Shown here: piece after piece, positions 57,646-64,000 of the stretch | How the letters are laid out: every line of letters begins with the position of its first letter | Position numbering within the stretch: the stretch's first letter is position 1 | Assembly: GCA_947034885.2 (NCBI GenBank) | Contig: OX344758.2 | Location: forward strand, 13,171,067 to 13,235,066 | Source: Thuidium tamariscinum | Lineage: Eukaryota > Streptophyta > Bryopsida > Hypnales > Thuidiaceae | Length of the DNA: 64,000 nt | Direction of reading: 5' to 3' | Notes under the pieces: generated by a model | Seen by the model: only the letters and a program-made list of their open reading frames with translations | Database searches by the model: none | What the model was told of the DNA's origin: nothing | Translations under genes and position numbers: made by a program

Positions 57646-60600
57646 TATTAGTAACGAGGTGGTTTAGAGTTATGGGACAAAATAACTTCAAAAAATGATT
57701 TTTTTCCTTAGAATTTATATTAAAACTTCTTCATGAATTCACAATATTCATAATTTCTACTACAAGTTCAAAAGAAGGATTTTCAATGAATGGATGGATG
57801 TTGTCCAAGAAAATGCTACTTACAATTGATTGTGGAAAAATACGTGGGGTTGCAAATCTACATCTACATGTTTAACAATGAGGTCTTGAAATTTGTTGAT
57901 TGTCATAGCAAAAGTCAATTTTACAAGGAATTGTCATCTAGAGAGTTTGAGAGGTATTTTGTGGTTGTTGGTTGTAGTATTACAATTCTTGGAATGAATG
58001 TAATTTCTCTTGCATGGCTTCTAATTATAATTTGGGCTTTAATAACATGTATGATTATTTAGGCACATCAATATAAGGCAAAAGTGACTATAAAGACCAT
58101 ATTCTGGAATAATATTACAAAGAAATATAATAAGACATCCAACCTTAAGTTTTAGCTTTGAAGGTGACAATTTAGAAAACTCTAAAGAATTGAGGTATTT
58201 AATAGGATATATGTCCAAATTGTTAGAACCCACCTCTAGGTTTCTAACATTTGCAATCAAAAATGTTTGAGACACTTCTAAGAACATTTGAAGGACATGT
58301 TTGTTGATATCATCAACAAACTCATTTCAAGCTAATATGATAAAAGATTTTCTCCTTAAAATATTCATCAATTTAGTAAAGGGATGTTATGTATACGACT
58401 ATAAATTTCTTAAATAAAGGACAACATTCATTGATCAATTGCTATTTGTTCAAGTAGTATAAAAGAACCATATGGATTAGTTGGAATCCAACCACTTCAA
58501 ACTTCAAGGAGTCAATTTTCAAAATTTTGATTTTCCAAAGAGGTTGTAGTCCAATACATATTTTGTTGTAACCTCAATATGCACCTTCCTAGTCACAACA
58601 TTGATCTTCAAAGTGAAATGGCTACTATTTGTGCTTTTGAACCCTTGACAAAAATTGGTAGAGTCTAACAAAAATCACTTTTGAAAGCTACAATCCTACC
58701 TCTAAAAGCCTTGTCATTGTTACGAATGTCACACAATATATGTGAACGACTACCTTTGGACATTGCCCTTGTTGCATGGGGACTTTATCCCAAATGATCA
58801 ATGATGCCTTGCGTAGGATATTTGTATACTTTGACATTTTATCAATTACACAATCATATTGAATCTTCATTGATTTCAATTAGAAGTATGAAGGTTAAAT
58901 TGGTTGTTTTTTCACCATCAAGGAAAAGCGTAGGGAATACTAAACAATACGACACATATTAAGATCTTTTCTTTACTTTGAAGTTTTGTTGCAATGGTGT
59001 ATACACATTATGTGTTTCTTGTTCTAGTTGGTCCATTTTGTTGCAATGGTGTTATACACATATATGTTCCTTGTTCTAGCTATTCCATTGAGGAAAAATG
59101 TCCTCTACTATGTTCATTGATTGATGTCATGATTTCTTGATAAACAATGGTTTGTTTTGTATTAAGTTTAGGTCGATGTTCATTGATGATAGACATGAGC
59201 ATTCATTGATGATAGACACAAGATCATCTTGATTCCAATTACATAGCTCAATAATAAAAGGATTGAGAGGATGAAGGTTCTTTTGCTCAAATGGATGACA
59301 GTCAACCCTAATGGAAGATCTGTAGTCCTATTATTGGCCTCATCTTCCAACTGTTGTGATTGGTGTCCTAGTATAGTGGACCTTTAACATATTGCCAACC
59401 CTAAGAAGCCTCATGGCCCTTCTTTGAGCTTCAGCCTTGGGTCTTGGTTTGTGTCCTTTGTGATTTGTCAAGTTGGGTTGGATGGATCATTTGTGTCTTT
59501 GCTAAGCCACTTGTGGTTGACAACCTTATATTTTACCTCTTGCAATGGAATTCATTTCATTTGTTAAAAAAAAAAGATGATGAAGGTTCAAAGGAATTAT
59601 TGATTTGTGGCATTCTTGATATGTTGGTCAAAGATTTATTGTATTTGTTCCTTAAAATTTCATTGATAAGAAACAATCCATGATTGTGCACTTTATGCTA
59701 ACTAGGATCCTCCAATTGTTAATGTACTTGTAGTCAATGTTTAAGATCATCACACAATTGATGCCAAAATTGTTATGACAAATTTGTAAGATTGCTTTGC
59801 GAACAATGAATGAGTGTAGTGAATTAAATTTTTAAATTTCGTAGTCAAATTGTTTTGAATGTATGAATAGGCAAATCAAATTCACTCATTTCCATTTTGG
59901 ATAGTCAATGCACTAGATATTTTATGAGATATCCCATTGACACATAAGTAGGATTCAAAAAGGGCTAATTGTTTGAGATGTGTAGAGAGTCAAGTTGAAG
60001 TTATGATTTTCATTGAAAAGTTGTCATATTTTGACTTTTGAGTTGTACAATACATTATATCTATAGTCTACTTGGCTCTCTCTCTCTCTCTCTCTCATTC
60101 TTTTTTGTCTTTTGGACTCTCTTAATTTACTTTTAGAAATGTTCTTGCCAGTCTTATAAACAATCCAATCTATTAATGTAATTTATGAGTTATACAATTT
60201 TGTTGGATATAAACCATTCTTCTAAATTTTATTTGAAATCCTCTATTAGATGAGTTGTTGTGCAGTACTATGAAAGTGACTTTGAGCACAATTAAGAAAG
60301 AAAATTGATGAATTGTTGAATTGAAAAATCAAATTCCTTGGTGGTGTAATATCATTTGGTCAGTTGCTAGTCATATATATGAAGTTTTTGAGGGTAAAAT
60401 TAATTATGAAACAAGTTGTCTTGAGTTGTGAATCTTCGTGAGCATATTGAATTAATAGTTGGAGCAAAAATTTGATGTCTTGTTTGTGAGAGAGAATGAT
60501 TGTGTGAATGAATAGTTGGACCAAAAATTTGATGTCTTGTTTGTGAGAGAATGATTGTGTGAATGAATAGTTGGACATGACAAGTCTATTTGTAGTTTTG

Positions 60601-60960
60601 CTAAATTTAGATGATTGAATTGAAGTCTAGAATGTGGTGTGATGTTGAATTGAGGTTAACTACTATAGATTGTAGAATTCAACTATTTGAAAAAATACCA
60701 AAAGAAATAAGGTTTGAGCACTAGGGAAGTAATTTGCTAGATTTGTTATATTAGGATGTCACCTATCAATTCATAATAACCTATTGGTTTGTTTGTTTTC
60801 ACTCATGTACTTTGATTGTTCTCCAATGTGGACTTTTTCTTGCCCTTAATTAATTGTTAAACACATCATTAACTCCATGTCACTTTAATTCCACAATTCC
60901 AATTGTCTACTATGACATTCATCTTTTCTTTCATTCTTTCTTTGGCTCTTGTTTAATAGA
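57646..60960. other. AT-rich intergenic DNA with small tandem duplications
   Basis: No supported gene: the 90-codon frame at 57790-58062 and the 79-codon frame at 59444-59683 have no recognised domain or support. Local duplications are a unit of about 53 bp at 58988-59092 (GTTGCAATGGTGT...TTCTTGTTCTAG), a short CATTGATGATAGACA repeat at 59180-59220, a (CT)n tract at about 60078-60097, and a duplication of about 56 bp at 60457-60577. Confidence 0.45.
60457..60577 (+). repeat. Tandem duplication, unit ~56 bp
   Basis: AATAGTTGGA(G/C)CAAAAATTTGATGTCTTGTTTGTGAGAG (core AAAAATTTGATGTCTTGTTT) is repeated twice and followed by a third AATAGTTGGAC. One unit carries an extra AGAG. The minus-strand frame over it (60360-60578) is an artefact of the repeat. 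Confidence 0.8.
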
Positions 60961-60964
60961 TACT

Positions 60965-61168
60965 AGGGTGGCCGATGCCGTTGCCACGGTCTAACTTTTT
61001 TAATATATAGAAACTTCAAAATTCAATAACTTTCATGCCGTAGGTTGGAAAACCATGAATCAAAGCCTGTGCACCCCTCCTTGCCGAGAGATTTCCGACG
61101 GTACCAAACACGCACCCGGGGGACTCATGGTTCGGGAGATCTCAACGTAACAAACAAACAAACAAACA
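60965..61168 (+). repeat. GAGATCTCAACGTAAC-family repeat, GC-rich copy
   Basis: This 200-bp copy keeps many CpG dinucleotides (GCCGATGCCGTTGCCACGG, TTTCCGACGG, ACGCACCCGG, GGTTCGGGAG) and ends in (AAAC)n. Relatives at 32215-32440 and 56130-56740 have TpG or CpA at the same places. The nature of the element is unknown; it may be part of a long-terminal-repeat or SINE-like sequence. Confidence 0.55.
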
Positions 61169-61389
61169 GTGTATCTTCATAGGAGGATTGATGAATCATA
61201 TAAATTAGTATTGTTATCCTATTTTATATTATTGGAATCTTGATTATAAATTTCTTAGACCTTTTTGGTCATTAATTGCCAAAATTTAAAAAATTTAAAA
61301 ATTAAATTGACATCTAACTCTATTTCTATTTTATTTTGTTTTAATTTGTAGTACATAAGTATAAGTAATTTCTTAAAAAGTTAAAATCA

Positions 61390-61968
61390 CATACTGTAGA
61401 CAATACAATTATATAGTAAGTGTCTAATTTGATCATCTTTTAAAATGTTTTGAATTACCAATTTGGATAGGATTTAGTAGTGTGAATGGATTGTAGTTAT
61501 TAATTGGAAGATAGTTGAGGTACCAATGGATGTAAAGCAAATAGTGAGATTGTTTCAACCAATTGGCTTGCTACATGAATTGGAAAGAAGCTAATTAAGT
61601 TTTAATTTTTCCATACAGATGATGTTGGAGCTCCTTCCTTGGAAGAAGGAAGTAAAGTTTAGTATTGGATTGGAGTTCTTGAGTTTTTGAGTGAGTGTGT
61701 ATAAGACAATTGGAATTAATGGAACCTATATGATTTGGATTTGGAAATGTGTGTCAATTGTGGTGTGTAATTGATGTATATGTGTGACTTAATTGGAGTG
61801 TAATATGATCCTAATTGGATATGAAGTTAGTATAAATGATGGCATGACCATGTTGATTGCCAAATTGGTATAAGATTGTAATGCTTGGAGTGTGTAATTT
61901 GAAGTGAGATAATCAATTGTGAAAGATAAAATCAAGAGATAAAAATTAAGAACATCAAGCTTGAGTTT
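61390..61968 (+). mobile_element. Left arm of a long inverted repeat (~580 bp)
   Basis: This arm pairs with 63169-63760 over its whole length, with moderate divergence. Shared markers include TATAGTAAGTGTCTAA, AATTACCAATTTGGATAGGAT, GGAGTTCTTGAGTTTTTGA and TTAAGAACATCAA. Arms of this length with about 1.2 kb between them suggest a non-autonomous DNA element with long terminal inverted repeats, or two inverted copies of one repeat. Confidence 0.75.
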
Positions 61969-63168
61969 GGATTAAAAGATGGAAAAAAGTATAATAGAAA
62001 AACAATAAAAATAAATAGAAATAGAAAAATAGAAAAAAAGAAATAAGAGAGTAGTATCATTATAGTAATGTTTTTGACTAATGAATTTGAAATCGGATTA
62101 TTGAATTTGAGTCAAGATATTTTGATTTTAAATATTGAACCTATCAACATAGAAACTTCCTACTTGACCATCTCCCTTTAAACGAACTTATTATACTAAT
62201 AGGATCATTTTCAATTTTGTCATTCTTCTTCTTCAAAACGTAACTTTAAAGGTAAAAACATCTTTAAAAATCTAAAAGAAATAAATCCTTTTTTGATTTT
62301 AAATTTAATATCCCAAATCAACCACTACATAGGTTGTTAGGTTATAAGCACCACCCACCCATCCAATTATTAGGCTTACTCCATTACCGTGGCATGGTAG
62401 TAATTTTTAAACTACCTAATTAAGACCTTTATAAGACCTTTTCTCCAAATTGGTTACTATATTTTGGCTTTTTCTTGCCAAACTTCACCTTCTTCTTGGG
62501 ATGTTTTGATGTGGTGGTGAATCGTGAGATGTGCTTGTGCATCTTTTGAGTTTCTTAATTCACTTTGGAAATGGCAAACGTCTCCTTGGGCAAAAGTTGA
62601 TTTTGATTTGAGGCTTTATTTTGCTTTGCATCGTGATTATGTTTTTATTTTATTTTTTTCATTAAGAATTTGTGATCTTTGATATAGATAGCAATTAAAT
62701 GCAGCTGAAGATACTTATTACAACCTCACTAATATAAAATTTTATAGTTTTTTTATTTTGGGATGGATACAAGTGAAGTTGTATCTTTAAATTTTGAGTT
62801 CTTTTTGGAGATTTTCTAGAAGAAAATATTTTTCAAGCACTTGTACTTTCTATTATAGCGACAATGATGTCTTTGTTAAGGATATTTATAGTTTCTTGTA
62901 GATATTTGTACTTGGCTCCATTGGGAGGTTACATTATAGTATCCAAACAATATTGTTTTTATTCTATAGCATCTTACTTTGATACTATTGTGTAAACCAT
63001 CTATAAATAGTTTGGTCATACCTTTTTAGTATATGAATATGTTCAAATTCTAAATTGGTTGAAGTTAGGTGGTGACAAGATGGAGCCCAATTATGGGATA
63101 TTCTAGCTTTGTTTTCTTTCTTATTTTTAAATTTTTTAAATTTTTATTATATATTTATATTTTTCATG
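61969..63168. other. Interior of the long inverted repeat
   Basis: About 1.2 kb of AT-rich DNA with no open frame of 60 codons and no recognised motif. There is no sign of a transposase. Confidence 0.5.
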
Positions 63169-63760
63169 CAAACCTAAGTTTGATGTTCTTAATTTTTATT
63201 TCTAACTAGATTATATCTAAGTTCACAATTGATTATCTCACTTCAAATTACACACTCCAAGTATTACAATCTTATACCAAATTGGTAATCAACATGGTCT
63301 TGCCATCATTCATGCTAACTTCATATCCAATTAGGATCAGATTACACTCCAATTAAATTATACATACACATCAATTACACATCACAAGTGACACACATTT
63401 CAAAATCCAAATCATATAGATTTCATTATCTCAAATTGTCTTATAGACACCCATTCAAAAACTCAAGAACTCCAATCCTATACTAAAATTTACTTCCTAC
63501 TTTTTTGGAACGAGCTCTAGTATCATTTGTATGGAAAAACTAAATCCAAATTGGCTTCCTTCGAGTTCATATTGTGAAACAATTAATTGAAACAATTCAA
63601 TTGCTTGCTTCACACACCCTTGGCACCTCAACTATCAACCAATTAATAACTACAACCCCTTTATATTGCTAAATCCTATCCAAATTGGTAATTCAAAACA
63701 TTTAACAAAATTATCAATTTAGACACTTACTATATGATTGTATTGTTTACAACTACATGG
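63169..63760 (-). mobile_element. Right arm of the long inverted repeat
   Basis: Reverse complement of 61390-61968. The outermost matching words are AACAATACAATCATATAG (complemented) against GACAATACAATTATATAG on the left. I could not identify a target duplication beyond the arms. Confidence 0.75.
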
Positions 63761-63905
63761 GGTTTACAAAATGTTTACTAAATAATAGAGATTAATTAGT
63801 CATATTATTTTGAGCTAAAAATAATTTAATTATTGAGGGTCAAATGTGTTAATTTGGAATAAACTTGAAATTGGAAGATGAATGGTCATGTGTGATGGGT
63901 GTAGT

Positions 63906-64000
63906 AACATAAGAGGATTTTCAGCTCCTGTAAGAGACTGCGAGTTCCTAGACGCTGGGAACGCATTGGGAACGCTGGGAACGCGATGCTGATGTGGTCG
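63906..64000 (+). repeat. TGTGGTCG-family repeat, CpG-rich copy, cut by the window end
   Basis: Three closely spaced GGGAACGC words precede GATGCTGATGTGGTCG at the window edge. The order resembles 10270-10315 and the decayed 30585-30645. The rest of the element lies beyond the window. Confidence 0.45.

Noticed and set aside
57790..58062. 90-codon frame with a hydrophobic C-terminus, possible small membrane protein
   Set aside because: In AT-rich DNA such frames are often hydrophobic by chance; there is no splice, composition or repeat-independent support.
60360..60578. 72-codon minus-strand frame with repeated SHKQDIKFL
   Set aside because: It is the translation of a tandem duplication of about 56 bp, not a repeat protein with independent support.

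Overview
This window looks like nuclear DNA of a non-seed streptophyte, most likely a bryophyte, lycophyte or fern-grade plant. The evidence is a hybrid histidine kinase gene split by ten GT-AG introns, very AT-rich intergenic DNA full of small inverted-repeat elements, telo-box-like AAACCCTA motifs in presumed promoter/leader DNA, and no bacterial-style operons, rRNA genes or CRISPR arrays. The species cannot be fixed from the sequence. The kinase has two PAS domains, HisKA, HATPase and two receivers. It resembles the PAS-histidine kinase (PHK) family that I recall from mosses, liverworts and charophytes and as absent from flowering plants. That assignment rests on domain order and recall, not on a search.

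Layout. 1-4.2 kb: a gene with an intron-containing leader, an intronless 576-codon reading frame with degenerate ankyrin-like repeats (851-2581), and a long 3' region. 4.2-10.2 kb: AT-rich repeat DNA. 10.2-12.4 kb: a GC-richer island with a cluster of TTCGCC/GGCGAA words and a tRNA-like T-arm, but no gene I can support. 12.4-20.3 kb: repeats. 20.7-26.2 kb, minus strand: the histidine kinase, 11 coding exons and 1077 residues by my splicing, with a leader and probable promoter up to about 28.2 kb. 28.3-49 kb: repeats. 49.3-53.1 kb: a gene-like stretch with exon-like pieces I could not assemble. 53.3-64 kb: more repeats, including a pair of inverted arms of about 580 bp.

Most of the window consists of non-autonomous elements that can be sorted into families by their termini. 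These are: TTAA-bounded elements of about 0.7-1.0 kb with CCCCTAAA-type ends; elements of about 330 bp starting TAAGGTAGAAGG; elements starting near CANNGNTGCTA with 10-bp flanking direct repeats; elements of about 725 bp with GGGTNANTGCAAGAAA ends; a 203-bp near-perfect CACTA-type hairpin; and several others. Some are nested. One pair of families is nested in each other at two different sites, so both were active over overlapping periods. No transposase gene is visible, so any transposase must be supplied from elsewhere.

The kinase is the only gene with a clear biochemical role. It should sense a signal through its PAS domains, autophosphorylate His287, and pass phosphate to Asp1002 of the C-terminal receiver and on to a histidine phosphotransfer protein. 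The first receiver looks degenerate. The ATPase domain carries an insertion of about 200 residues that starts with two CxxC pairs.
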